Assembly (NCBI GenBank): GCA_028293625.1
Contig: JAQGOL010000002.1
Coordinates: 62,001-126,000, forward strand
Source: Chthoniobacteraceae bacterium
Lineage (GTDB): Bacteria > Verrucomicrobiota > Verrucomicrobiia > Chthoniobacterales > Chthoniobacteraceae
Reading direction: 5' to 3'
Length of the DNA: 64,000 nucleotides
Shown here: in pieces, positions 35,537 through 44,979 of the stretch
Layout: each line of letters opens with the position of its first letter
Numbering within the stretch: position 1 is the stretch's first letter
The notes under the pieces: model-generated
The model's database searches: none
Seen by the model: the letters and a program-made list of their open reading frames with translations, nothing else
Told to the model about the DNA's origin: nothing
Made by a program: the position numbers and the translations under genes

Positions 35537-36859
35537 AAGTATCCCTAAAGCGCCCGCGGCGAAGACGACTGGGATGATGCCCCACTTCCATCGCAATAGG
35601 CCGGTGAAAGTAATTGCGGCAACGGTGATCGCGAACCAATCAGCCGTGTGGTTGCCTGGAAAGAGGACGTGCAAGCCAAACCAGACAGCCAGGTTGGAGA
35701 TCACGCCAACTACTGCGGCCGTGACGGATGAAAGCGATGCGGACAAATTTTTGTTCCCACGCAATTGTTCAATATGAGGCGCGCCGAGAAAAATCCAGAG
35801 GAAGCACGGGATGAACGTAGTCCAGGTCGTGATAAATGCTCCAATGGTCGCACTCAGGAGCGGCGATAGGGAGCCGGGTTGGTTCCAGCCGCCCAGAAAT
35901 CCGACAAATTGCAGCACTATAATGAGCGGGCCCGGGGTGGTTTCCGCGAGGCCAATTCCGTCCAGCATTTGCGTTGCAGCCAGCCAGTGATGCGTCTCAA
36001 CGGCCTGCTGGGAGACGTATGGCAGCACTGCGTAGGCTCCGCCAAAAGTCACCATGGAAGCTTTACTGAAAAAGATTGCCTCGCGAAAAAGCGCGTGACC
36101 AGTTCCAAGCCACAATCCAAGCGCGAGCACCGGGCAAATCCAAAGTGTACCCCATGTGGCAAACACCTTCAAAGCCCGGCCAATCGATGGCCGGGTATGC
36201 TCGGCTGATTCCGCTTCATCGCTGATCACTGTCTCGTGCGCAGACGCAGTAGACGCTGCATCGTGGCCGCCGATAACCAGAAACTTGTCGGGCCGTACCT
36301 TCCCTCCAATAAAACCGATCAGAGCCGCAGCCACAATGATGAGTGGGAACGGCACTTTCAGGAAAAAAATCGCGATAAAAGCGAGTGCCGCAAGCGTCCA
36401 CATCACCTCGTTTTTCAGAGCCCGTCCGCCGATGCGGATCACAGCGGAAGCGACAATCGCGAGCACGGCCGGCTTTAATCCATAGAAGAGCGCGGCTACC
36501 CAAGGGAGCGCGCCGTAACTTACATAGATGAAGCTAAGCGCCCATAAGATGAACATGGATGGAATGACAAAGAGCGCTCCGGCAACCACTCCGCCCGCGG
36601 TTTTATGCAGCAGCCAGCCGACATAAGTGGCGAGCTGCTGCGCTTCGGGTCCGGGTAGCAGCATGCAGTAGTTCAGCGCGTGCAGAAACCGCGCCTCGCT
36701 TATCCAGCGTTTCTTCTCCACCAACTCCGAATGCATGATCGCGATCTGGCCCGCCGGGCCGCCGAAGCTGATCAATCCCAGTTTGAACCAAAAACGGGTG
36801 GCCGCACCGAATGAGGGACGCACTGGGGAACGCGGTTTTTCGACGGTGGAATCGTTCAT
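35519..36859 (-). CDS. chrA: Chromate efflux transporter ChrA
   Basis: This 446-residue CHR-superfamily long-chain transporter has two homologous halves. The family motif appears as FGGPAGQIAIMH in half 1 with LPGPEAQQLATYVGWLLHK, and as FGGAYAVLPYVSQQAVETH with GLAETTPGPLIIVLQFVGFL in half 2. It exports chromate from the cytoplasm using the membrane potential. Its start overlaps the stop of the beta-propeller gene by 4 bases. With DUF1259 and divergent chrB it forms a chromate locus. Confidence 0.95.
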   Translation of the reverse strand: MNDSTVEKPRSPVRPSFGAATRFWFKLGLISFGGPAGQIAIMHSELVEKKRWISEARFLHALNYCMLLPGPEAQQLATYVGWLLHKTAGGVVAGALFVIPSMFILWALSFIYVSYGALPWVAALFYGLKPAVLAIVASAVIRIGGRALKNEVMWTLAALAFIAIFFLKVPFPLIIVAAALIGFIGGKVRPDKFLVIGGHDAASTASAHETVISDEAESAEHTRPSIGRALKVFATWGTLWICPVLALGLWLGTGHALFREAIFFSKASMVTFGGAYAVLPYVSQQAVETHHWLAATQMLDGIGLAETTPGPLIIVLQFVGFLGGWNQPGSLSPLLSATIGAFITTWTTFIPCFLWIFLGAPHIEQLRGNKNLSASLSSVTAAVVGVISNLAVWFGLHVLFPGNHTADWFAITVAAITFTGLLRWKWGIIPVVFAAGALGILYKTFL

Positions 36860-37869
36860 TCAGCGGGGTTCAGATCGTAAATACGAATCTCTGCGCTCTG
36901 TGCACCCCAATGAGGAACGGCCAGGTAAAAGGCGCCGAACTTTGCGCTATAGAAGGCGGTCCTTGCGCCGGGAGCGGTGGAGAGTTGCTGTGTCCGGACA
37001 AGGCTTGCCGGCGCGACATATTGAAACACGTCAATGAATCCATCCCCGCATGAAGCAAGGAGGCGGTTGGTTGAAGCCTCAAAGAAAAGATCGTCCACAT
37101 CGCCGCTCATCGGAGTTTCCGCGATCGGTTTTCCCAGGGCTGTATCAAACGTGACCAACTGCGCGGGCTGGCGGCACCCTACAAACAGGCGGTGTTCATT
37201 AAGGGCCATTGGGAAGTTCGCGTGCAACTTTCCCATCAGCCACGTTGCCACGACTTTGCCTTCCACACGGTCTACCACGGCAATCCGGTTAGCACCCGGT
37301 ATGTTCACGAAGATGCGTGGACCATCCTGCTCCAACTGGAAGGCTTCGGGATGTTTTGGAAGAAAGATATTACCAACGAGCTTCCTTGTGGCTGGATCGA
37401 TGACTCCGAGCGCTCCCTCTCCATAGCCGAGATAGATGCGTTGTGCTTTTGCATCAAAGCGCAGGTTGTCGGCATCCTCCAGACCTGTAAGGCGGCTATG
37501 TTCCTTGTAGCTTGTGCCATCGTAGAAGCGGCATGTGCCATCATCGCCGTTTGCCACGACCAACAGATTGGAGTCAGGCAGAAACAGCACGCCCGTTGGT
37601 TTACTTAACCCGGTGATGGTGTGCAGACGTTTTCCTGAAACTACCTCCACAACTTCGAGCGTGTTATTTTCTAAAGCCGCGAAAAAGAGCCGGTGCGTCG
37701 CAGGATCGAGGGCGGCGTGATCGAAGCGGCCTTCCACTCCGGGTAGTGCGATGGCCGCCTTCAGCCTTGGCGGTGGCGCTGTTCCCTCCCCATCGAGTAA
37801 TCCAGTCAGTAGCAGGCTGACAAAAGAGATAAGCACGTGGCTCATACCTTTTTCATTGAGAATTCTCAT
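36856..37869 (-). CDS. Exported YncE-like beta-propeller protein in the chromate operon
   Basis: The ~337-residue protein has an N-terminal hydrophobic export segment (MSHVLISFVSLLLTGLLDG) and repeated propeller blades such as RFDHAALDPATHRLFFAAL, HTITGLSKPTGVLFLPDS, LRFDAKAQRIYLGYGEGAL and FEASTNRLLASCGDGFIDV. This is the YncE/lactonase-like seven-blade family; no enzyme site is clear. The start at 37869 forms an ATGA overlap with the DUF1259 stop; a second ATG at 37845 follows. Its stop also overlaps the chrA start. Such tight coupling implies a role tied to chromate export or sensing. Confidence 0.85.
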   Translation of the reverse strand: MRILNEKGMSHVLISFVSLLLTGLLDGEGTAPPPRLKAAIALPGVEGRFDHAALDPATHRLFFAALENNTLEVVEVVSGKRLHTITGLSKPTGVLFLPDSNLLVVANGDDGTCRFYDGTSYKEHSRLTGLEDADNLRFDAKAQRIYLGYGEGALGVIDPATRKLVGNIFLPKHPEAFQLEQDGPRIFVNIPGANRIAVVDRVEGKVVATWLMGKLHANFPMALNEHRLFVGCRQPAQLVTFDTALGKPIAETPMSGDVDDLFFEASTNRLLASCGDGFIDVFQYVAPASLVRTQQLSTAPGARTAFYSAKFGAFYLAVPHWGAQSAEIRIYDLNPAE

Positions 37870-38753
37870 TTCTTCTGAGTTCCGATCGCCGACTTCACGG
37901 TTTTTGCCAGCTCGACGGCGTTTCCTTTGCCCCAATAATGAAGGAACAGGTAGCGCGGCTCCTCCATGATCATGTGATGATGGATGGCAACGATATTTAT
38001 ACCTCCATCACGGAGCGTTTTTAGCACCGCTTGAAGCTCGGTTTCGAGCACACAGAAATCACCGTCCACAACAGCACTCTCATCCGTGCCGGCGAATGCC
38101 GCCCACGTATTGACCCCCATCTCTTTTCCTACTTCACAACCACACGGCATCTTGCTGACACGACCGAAGACAAACTTCGCCATTCCGTCCTTTGCTGTCG
38201 CCTTGCCGCCCATTTCAGCTTCCAAAGGTGCGCTGGTGATACTGTTAGCTCCAGGCGCGAATCCTTTGCCGAACATCTTCTCAGGCACGGGATTCACAGC
38301 CCGAATTTCTTTCGTTTTATCCAGCGCCGCCTTCACTGCCGCGCTGAGCTTATCCGCCGTACCCTCCCCGCCGATGTGCATAAAATACACTTTTGGTTCG
38401 TCGTAGAAGAAATGGTTATGCAAGGCGGTGACGCTTAACCCTGCATTGAGCGCCACACTCATGACGGGATTAACTTCATCCTGGAAGAGAACTAAATCGC
38501 CCATCACCATTGCTTCCTCTTTTTTACCGGGAAGAAAACTCGCCCAGGAGGTGAGTCCCATAAACGGGGGCATCTGCCAGCCGTCCACGTTGATTTTCAC
38601 ATCATTGCGCGGCGCGCTGACCTTGAAGACGCCTTCTGCTTCATTAAGGGCACCTTTTAATCCGGTGACGGCTTCGATCTTCGCCGTGTCGAGTGCGGCG
38701 AACGAAAGCGATGGGAGAATTGCGAGGAGGAAGAGGAGAGATTTGCTTTTCAT
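37866..38753 (-). CDS. DUF1259 (LppY/LpqO-like) exported protein with two tandem domains
   Basis: The 295-residue protein starts at MKSKSLLFLLAILPSLSFAA, a signal peptide. Two DUF1259 copies follow: copy 1 holds LNAGLSVTALHNHFFYDEPK with FMHIGGEG, and copy 2 holds DGGINIVAIHHHMIMEEPRY with FLHYWGKG. The His clusters look like metal ligands. The family has no proven function but is often beside chromate transporters. It heads the operon DUF1259 - propeller - chrA, with a 4-base overlap to the next gene. Confidence 0.9.
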   Translation of the reverse strand: MKSKSLLFLLAILPSLSFAALDTAKIEAVTGLKGALNEAEGVFKVSAPRNDVKINVDGWQMPPFMGLTSWASFLPGKKEEAMVMGDLVLFQDEVNPVMSVALNAGLSVTALHNHFFYDEPKVYFMHIGGEGTADKLSAAVKAALDKTKEIRAVNPVPEKMFGKGFAPGANSITSAPLEAEMGGKATAKDGMAKFVFGRVSKMPCGCEVGKEMGVNTWAAFAGTDESAVVDGDFCVLETELQAVLKTLRDGGINIVAIHHHMIMEEPRYLFLHYWGKGNAVELAKTVKSAIGTQKK

Positions 38754-38790
38754 AGAAGAGGGATTCTTTGCTTGGCGGATCAAACGCATT

Positions 38791-38804
38791 GAAATAGCTA
38801 TTTC
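38791..38804. promoter_or_regulatory. Perfect 14-base palindrome in the divergent chrB / DUF1259 promoter
   Basis: GAAATAGCTATTTC is fully symmetric and lies in the only 60-base gap between the two divergent transcripts, 9 bases before the chrB start and 37 bases upstream of the DUF1259 start. ChrB proteins are reported as chromate-responsive regulators in other bacteria, so this is a natural operator candidate. Binding is inferred. Confidence 0.55.
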
Positions 38805-38813
38805 TCTCCTGTT

Positions 38814-39752
38814 ATGACGTCAACATTCAACTTTTCTCAGGCTTGGCTCCTGTTTCTTTACACGCTGCCGGCGAAAGAAACGGCCGGGCGCGTAAACCTA
38901 TGGAGGAAGTTGAAAAAGACGGGCGCCTTGTCTCTTAAAACATCCGGATACGTATTGCCCGATGAGCCTGTTCACTTCGAGCGGTTCCAATGGTTTGTGC
39001 AACAGGTACGTGATGCTCGGGGCGAGGCCACGCTTGCGCGGGTGACAGCAATCGAAGGGCTGTCAAATGAAACCATCGCTTCCTTGTTCAATGAAGCGCG
39101 CGCCGAGGAATACGAGGCACTGATCAAGCTTCTCAATGATTTCATCGCAACCAACCGTAAGAAGCGTCTTGAAGGCTCCGAGGAGATTCTAAAGAAACTC
39201 CAGCGACAGTTTCAGGAACTGCGTGCGATCGACTATTTTTCGTGCCCGGCTGCCCATGACGTTGAAACGCTTCTTCAGCGTGCCGCCAAGTTGGCGGAGC
39301 CTCGGAAAAGATCCGCTAACTTACTTGTGGCAAAAGAGTATCAGCATCGAATCTGGCTGACTCGGCCGCGGCCTGAAATTGACCGTGTCGGTTCCGCCTG
39401 GCTCATACGCAAACACATTGACCCGCACGCCACGTTTGTTTTCGCGCCAATAAAAGAAGCGCATCCCGAGGCTCTTCCTTACGACATGCTGGATGTGGAA
39501 TTCACACATCACGGCGACGATTGCACCTTTGAGACGCTACTTAAACGCTTTGCAATCACCGACGCTGCTACCGGCCGTATCGGAGAGATGATTCACGATG
39601 CTGACATCGAAGATGGCAAATTTCAGCGCCCTGAATGCAGCGGACTTGACCTCCTCTTCAAAGGCTGGGCGCGTCTGGGCTGCAGCGACGCTGAGATATT
39701 GGAAAAAGGATTTGCGTGCTTTGACGCACTCCACGCATCACTACGGAAATAA
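38814..39752 (+). CDS. chrB: Chromate resistance protein ChrB
   Basis: The 312-residue protein has the ChrB N-terminal domain (LLFLYTLPAKETAGRVNLWR, KLKKTGALSLKTSGYVLP) and the C-terminal rhodanese-like ChrB domain (IWLTRPRPEIDRVGSAWLIR, KHIDPHATFVFAP, VEFTHHGDDCTFETLLKRF, IHDADIEDGKF). ChrB is a chromate-sensing regulator or accessory factor of ChrA. Here it is divergent from the chrA operon instead of upstream in it, with a palindrome between. Start is the ATG at 38814. Confidence 0.93.
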   Translation: MTSTFNFSQAWLLFLYTLPAKETAGRVNLWRKLKKTGALSLKTSGYVLPDEPVHFERFQWFVQQVRDARGEATLARVTAIEGLSNETIASLFNEARAEEYEALIKLLNDFIATNRKKRLEGSEEILKKLQRQFQELRAIDYFSCPAAHDVETLLQRAAKLAEPRKRSANLLVAKEYQHRIWLTRPRPEIDRVGSAWLIRKHIDPHATFVFAPIKEAHPEALPYDMLDVEFTHHGDDCTFETLLKRFAITDAATGRIGEMIHDADIEDGKFQRPECSGLDLLFKGWARLGCSDAEILEKGFACFDALHASLRK

Positions 39753-39983
39753 AAGACGGAGCAATCAGAATTCAATCCCAAGTCCGGCAACGCGATGGTT
39801 AAAGCGCGTTGCGATGCCTTTGGAGAGCGCGTTGAAAGCGTATGGCAATGGAAAAGTCCTGGCGGTTTGATAATAAATGTTACAAGACTGCTAGCTATGC
39901 GGGCACAGCGGCTGTAGGTGTTTCCGGCGGCAGTCTTCCAGCAAGCTGACGCACCCAAAATGCGACATGCCACCCCTCTTAGA

Positions 39984-42900
39984 ATGAAAACAGCTCGTAG
40001 CCGGATCTTAAGCATCCTCGCACTCCTTCTTCTTTTTGGAACACCAATCTGGGGAACGCCTGTCGTGACCATGCAGCCGCTGCAAAACCAGGTTGTTGAC
40101 GAAAATGTGCCTGTGACTTTCGCCATCGCCGCTGAGGGAAGCGGGGAATTGAGTTACCAGTGGTTTCATAACGGGGTGCCGGTTGCCGGAGCTAACGGGA
40201 ACACATTAACCCTGGCCAGTGCCCAGTATTCGGATCGAGGCTACTATCAAGCCAGAGTCGCGGACTCGACAGGGATGAGCCGCAGTCACGCGGCATTTCT
40301 CAATCTGCGTGTGGCCAATGAGATCGTCACCTGGGGAGGTTTAAATGTAATTGCGCCATCCGGACTCAACAACGTTCTGGCAATCAGCTTGGGAGATGCT
40401 TACGGGAGCTTGTCTCCAGACACGTACTGTTTCGTGCTTAAATCGGATGGAACCGTTGTTGGATTGGGTGGTGGAGCTCCTGCCGTACCGGCCGAACTTT
40501 CGGACGTTGTTGCCATTGCTGCCGGTGGCAGTCGCCGCACTTGTTTTGCACTTAAATCGGATGGAACGATGGTTGGCTGGACCGAGTTTCGCGAAGTGCC
40601 CGCGTACGTTCCGGCCGGACTTTCCAGAGTCGTGGCCATTGCGACACACGGCGACGTAGCGATGGCGCTCAAGGACGATGGAACGGTGGTCACATGGATT
40701 ATCGGGTTCGCCCCGGACAATGATCAATTCGCCCGCGAAACCGATGTCATTGCTATTGCCGCCGGCCATGAGACGATGCTGGTGTTGAAATCAGACGGCA
40801 CAGCCGTTCCTGCGACTCGCTTTGCCGGGGCGCCTACTGACCTGGTGGCGATCTCTGAGGGGGGGACCAGTCCCACTTTTAGTCTCGCACTTCGATCCAA
40901 TGGAACTGTTATTTCCAGCCTTGGCGATGTTCCGGCCGGACTTTCTGATGTCATCGCGATCGCGGCGGGCTTTTCGCATTCTCTGGCTTTAAAAGCAAAC
41001 GGCACGGTAGTTGCCTGGGGCGATAATTCAAAGGGGGCTGCAACAGTTCCCGCCGGGCTTTCCGGAGTGATAGCTATCGATGCGGACTTTCACACCAGCG
41101 GCGTCATTAGAAGGATAGTGAAGCCGCTCATCACAGTTCAGCCGCAACCGGCTTCCCAGACTTTGGCTTCTCTTTCTTCTATTACTTACTCGGTGACGGC
41201 CACGGGCAATGGCTTAAGCTATCAATGGAACAAGGATGGCGTCCCGATTCCCAGCGCCACGGAAAGTACATATACCAATGGCCGTCTCGATCCCAACGAT
41301 AGCGGCAGCTATACGGTGACAGTCAGCAACGCTCTTGGGAGTGTTACCAGCAACGGCGCGGCTCTTTTGGTGAAAGGTCCCGCATTCACAAAAAATCCTG
41401 AGCCAAGCCAGGTTGTTAATAACAGTGCAGCCGTCACAATGAACGCTGTGGCCACCAGCACAGGAGCGATCACCTATCAGTGGCTGCATAACGGACTGCC
41501 GGTTGCCGGCGCCACTGGAACTTCAATGACGTTGGCCCATGCCCGCTATAGCGATCGCGGCTACTACCAACTCAAAGCCACGGATGCCTCCGGGACAACC
41601 ATTAGCAAAGCCGGATTTATAAATGTCCTGGTTCCGGCCACCCTGAAGGTTTGGGGTTACAATCGAGATGGCTTAAACACACCGCCCGCCGGGCTTTCCG
41701 GCGTCGTCGCATTCTCAGCGGGAGAGAATCAGAATTTGGCACTTAAATCCGATGGCACGGTTGTCGCATGGGGCTCGGACGACGCGGCAAACCAAGTGCC
41801 GCCAGGGCTTTCAAATGTGGTTGCGATCTCCTGCAAAACTTTCAATGTGGCGCTTAAGTCCGACGGCACCATTGTTGCCTGGGGCAAACCTTACAGCGAT
41901 CAGCGTGCGGCATTTTCAGGCCTTTCCGACGTTGTCGCCGTGAGCGAGCACTTTGTGGTGAAATCCGACGGAACGGTCGGCTCCTGGGGCTTTCCAGGCG
42001 AGCAGCCTCCTGTTGTTGGGGCGGGATTCTCGGATGTCTCCGTCATCTCCGCGAGCGGAACTCATCTTCTTGCTCTCAAAACCAACGGCACCGTGCGTGA
42101 TTCTTATTCCTGGAAGGGAAATCCCGTGCCCTTTTGGCTCGCGAACGTGGCGGCCGTTTCGGTCTGTGATTCATTCAGCGCGGCTGTGAAGACCGATGGA
42201 ACCGTGGTCACTTGGAATTACGACGGTTATGGACGCTCCGCTATACCCGCGGAGTGTTCGGAAATCGCCGCTATTTCTTCAGGCGCCGATCATGTTGTGG
42301 CCCTGAAGTCTAATGGAACGGTTGTGGCCTGGGGCAAACCCAACCCCAATTTTGGCGGGCAAGAGGCTGTGCCGGCAACGCTGGGCGATGTCATTGCCAT
42401 TGATGCAGGCAGTTATTACAATCTCGCGCTGGAGATCCCATTGCCTGTTCCCGCGGTCACCACGAAAGCGGCTACTGCAATTTACTCCGGCTCAGCCACT
42501 TTTAACGCGGATGTCATCCCGGGCGGCTTTCCGGCGACTTTTAACGGTGATGACATCCCGGGCGGCCTTCCAGCCAATGTCTACTTCCAACTCCGCACCG
42601 AGGCGTTCTCTTACGAGACCGTGACAAGGACGCAGGAAGTGGGCAGCGGAAACACGCAAGTCGCTATCAGCGCATCGGTTGCCAATCTGCCTGCCGGCAA
42701 GACACTCTACTACCGCGCGGTGGTGACCAATGGCCGCGTCATCATTTATGGAGCTGATCAAGCGTTTATCACTCTGCCTCTTCCGCCGTTGGTGACCGCG
42801 GTTAACTCGGGAACTGCCACACTCTCCGGCTTGTTTAACCCGAATGGACTGACAGCGAGCGCTTATTTTGAATATCAAACCGGGGCCGGCCCCGCCCTCC

Positions 42901-44963
42901 AGACCATCGCCCAGGAGTTTGGCGCCAGCAATGCGCCTGTTACTCTGATGCAGACTTTAAGCGGTTTGCAGGGCGGGCAGACTTATCAAGTCCGCCTGGT
43001 TAGTACTAGCACGGCTGGAACGTCCTATAGTGACTACCAGATATTTTTCACCGCTACCAACCCGCGTCCGTCCGTAAGAAGTGCCTCGGTGTCTGGAGTT
43101 CCTTCCCTTAACCTGCTTTTCAATGCGAGCATCAATCCGAATGGATTGGCAGCCAACGTCTACTTTGAATATGGCGCGACCAACGCATACGGGAGCAAAA
43201 CCGCACCGCAAAAAGTGACGGCGGGTTATAGCGAGGTGACCGTAAGCGCCACGGTAAATGGACTGCTGGAGAACCCGGTTATTCATTACCGGGCCGTGGC
43301 TTCGAACTTGAATGGCATCAGCTATGGCGAAGACCAGACTTTTACGGGAAGCGCGGCAGCGCCTGCTCTCTCAAAGCCGTTTTCCAGCGTGCGAATCAGC
43401 GGGGATCGAATCGTGGTCAGCGGCACGTGCAATCCAAATGGTGCCGCAACCAATTTGCGCGTCGAATCACGTGGTTCCGGCTATACCAGCGTCAGAGCTA
43501 CTCAGGAAATTGGAAGCAGTTTGGTGCCGGTGCCAATTTCCTTCACTCTAACAAACGATGGCTATAATTTTCCTTACAATGTAGACCATTACATAGTTGT
43601 CGCCACCAACGCGCTGGGCACAGATTCCGCCTCTTTAGTATTTAAAACATCTGTATCTGCATTGGCAGTGGATGACATTATAAGCGGCGGAGCCAAGCCG
43701 TTTCGAATCAACGTGCTTGCCAACGACACTTCTTTTAATGGTTATAGGCGAGCTATCTCATCAGTTACTCAAGGCACCAGCGGCACGGTTTCAATCAAAT
43801 CTGACCTAACTATTCAATATTCGCCCGGCAGCAATTTCACTGGTTCAGATACATTTACCTATACGATTCCAGACGGGCTGGGCGGTTTTTCAACCGCAAC
43901 TGTAAAGATTCTTGGCGATTCCATCGTGACTCCAGGCACCTACGTTGGCCTGGCGCTTTCCAATTCGCCGCTTCATGAGACTGGCAGTTATCTGCGGGCA
44001 ACCGTCACAAAAACCGGAGTGATGAGCGGCCGCTTGCAATATGCGGGCTACAGCTTCGCGGTAAAAGGTTCCTTAGCTTTTGGCAACACTGTCACCATGA
44101 GCATCCAGCCGCCTGGGCAGCCTTTACTTTCGGTCAACTTTAGCGCGGGAGAGATGGGCGGAGCGCCGATCAAAGTCGTTGCGTACCATCAAACCGGAGC
44201 AACGGCGCCGGTCGTGGAGTTTGAAGCGCACCACTCCCCTTATTCAAGAACCAGCCCGTGGGATTTGCCGGCAAGGTATACCGCCACACTTTCTTTAGAA
44301 ACTAACTCAAGCGATCCCGCCCTGCCCAAAGCAGCCGGATACGCTGCGATCATCATAAACCGGCTTGGAGCTGCACGCGTTGTTGGCAAGCTGGGCGATG
44401 GCACGCCGATTTCCGTAGAGGGTCTCGTGGACGACACCCGCCAGCTTCCCTTCTATACTGGACTCTATGGCAGGAACTCCGGCAGCAAGGGGAGCATCTT
44501 CGGAAAGATCAACTTCCAGACGCTAGAGAACGTGCCGCAATGCTCGGGGTTGCTCTATTGGCATAAACCTGCGCAGGCCGGCGATCGGCGTTACTCCAAT
44601 GGCTTCACAACGAAGCTTAGCCTGACCGGCGGATCTTATACTTCGTCCGCGCCAGCGCTTACGCTGCTGAAGGCGCAGCCTAACGCGGACTTGACCATCA
44701 GCGGCGGCAACCTGGCAGATGAGATGCACAAGGAACTCAGCGTTGCTTCGTCCTATCGGGCACGCATTACGAACCCGGCGGCTGATCGCATGGCAGTGCG
44801 TTTTAATCCCGTGACAGGATTTTTCTCCGGCAGTTTCCGGGACATCTCACAGAATGTCACCCGAACCTTTAATGGTGTGCTCCTCCAACACGAAAACATC
44901 GGCACCGGGCTCTTTTTAGGCGAATCTGAGACTGGCGGGGTGCTTCTTAAGCCAAGGCCGTAA
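39984..44963 (+). CDS. Giant secreted protein with Ig-like, RCC1-type, fibronectin-like and cadherin-like repeats
   Basis: About 1,659 residues long, with a signal peptide (MKTARSRILSILALLLLFG). The layout: Ig-like domain (~25-110, SYQWFHNGVPVAGANG); an RCC1-type propeller block (~113-375, repeats with LKSDGTVVGLGGG and SHSLALKANGTVVAWGDN); two Ig-like domains (~380-550); a second RCC1 block (~552-817, LKSDGTVVAWGSDD); fibronectin-like repeats (~820-1215, e.g. GLTASAYFEYQTG); one Ig/cadherin-like unit (FRINVLANDTSF, GSDTFTYTIPDGLGG); and a C-terminal beta domain (GTYVGLALSNSPLHETGSY). A GTG at 39918 or ATG at 39960 are other starts. It has no PEP-CTERM. A surface recognition protein is likely; partner unknown. 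Confidence 0.88.
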   Translation: MKTARSRILSILALLLLFGTPIWGTPVVTMQPLQNQVVDENVPVTFAIAAEGSGELSYQWFHNGVPVAGANGNTLTLASAQYSDRGYYQARVADSTGMSRSHAAFLNLRVANEIVTWGGLNVIAPSGLNNVLAISLGDAYGSLSPDTYCFVLKSDGTVVGLGGGAPAVPAELSDVVAIAAGGSRRTCFALKSDGTMVGWTEFREVPAYVPAGLSRVVAIATHGDVAMALKDDGTVVTWIIGFAPDNDQFARETDVIAIAAGHETMLVLKSDGTAVPATRFAGAPTDLVAISEGGTSPTFSLALRSNGTVISSLGDVPAGLSDVIAIAAGFSHSLALKANGTVVAWGDNSKGAATVPAGLSGVIAIDADFHTSGVIRRIVKPLITVQPQPASQTLASLSSITYSVTATGNGLSYQWNKDGVPIPSATESTYTNGRLDPNDSGSYTVTVSNALGSVTSNGAALLVKGPAFTKNPEPSQVVNNSAAVTMNAVATSTGAITYQWLHNGLPVAGATGTSMTLAHARYSDRGYYQLKATDASGTTISKAGFINVLVPATLKVWGYNRDGLNTPPAGLSGVVAFSAGENQNLALKSDGTVVAWGSDDAANQVPPGLSNVVAISCKTFNVALKSDGTIVAWGKPYSDQRAAFSGLSDVVAVSEHFVVKSDGTVGSWGFPGEQPPVVGAGFSDVSVISASGTHLLALKTNGTVRDSYSWKGNPVPFWLANVAAVSVCDSFSAAVKTDGTVVTWNYDGYGRSAIPAECSEIAAISSGADHVVALKSNGTVVAWGKPNPNFGGQEAVPATLGDVIAIDAGSYYNLALEIPLPVPAVTTKAATAIYSGSATFNADVIPGGFPATFNGDDIPGGLPANVYFQLRTEAFSYETVTRTQEVGSGNTQVAISASVANLPAGKTLYYRAVVTNGRVIIYGADQAFITLPLPPLVTAVNSGTATLSGLFNPNGLTASAYFEYQTGAGPALQTIAQEFGASNAPVTLMQTLSGLQGGQTYQVRLVSTSTAGTSYSDYQIFFTATNPRPSVRSASVSGVPSLNLLFNASINPNGLAANVYFEYGATNAYGSKTAPQKVTAGYSEVTVSATVNGLLENPVIHYRAVASNLNGISYGEDQTFTGSAAAPALSKPFSSVRISGDRIVVSGTCNPNGAATNLRVESRGSGYTSVRATQEIGSSLVPVPISFTLTNDGYNFPYNVDHYIVVATNALGTDSASLVFKTSVSALAVDDIISGGAKPFRINVLANDTSFNGYRRAISSVTQGTSGTVSIKSDLTIQYSPGSNFTGSDTFTYTIPDGLGGFSTATVKILGDSIVTPGTYVGLALSNSPLHETGSYLRATVTKTGVMSGRLQYAGYSFAVKGSLAFGNTVTMSIQPPGQPLLSVNFSAGEMGGAPIKVVAYHQTGATAPVVEFEAHHSPYSRTSPWDLPARYTATLSLETNSSDPALPKAAGYAAIIINRLGAARVVGKLGDGTPISVEGLVDDTRQLPFYTGLYGRNSGSKGSIFGKINFQTLENVPQCSGLLYWHKPAQAGDRRYSNGFTTKLSLTGGSYTSSAPALTLLKAQPNADLTISGGNLADEMHKELSVASSYRARITNPAADRMAVRFNPVTGFFSGSFRDISQNVTRTFNGVLLQHENIGTGLFLGESETGGVLLKPRP
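42498..42575 (+). repeat. 39-base tandem duplication inside the RCC1/Ig gene
   Basis: Two adjacent 39-base units encode TFNADVIPGGFPA and TFNGDDIPGGLPA. The unit is in frame and adds 13 residues at the start of the fibronectin-like part. Confidence 0.85.
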
Positions 44964-44979
44964 CCGTTTAGATTAATCG

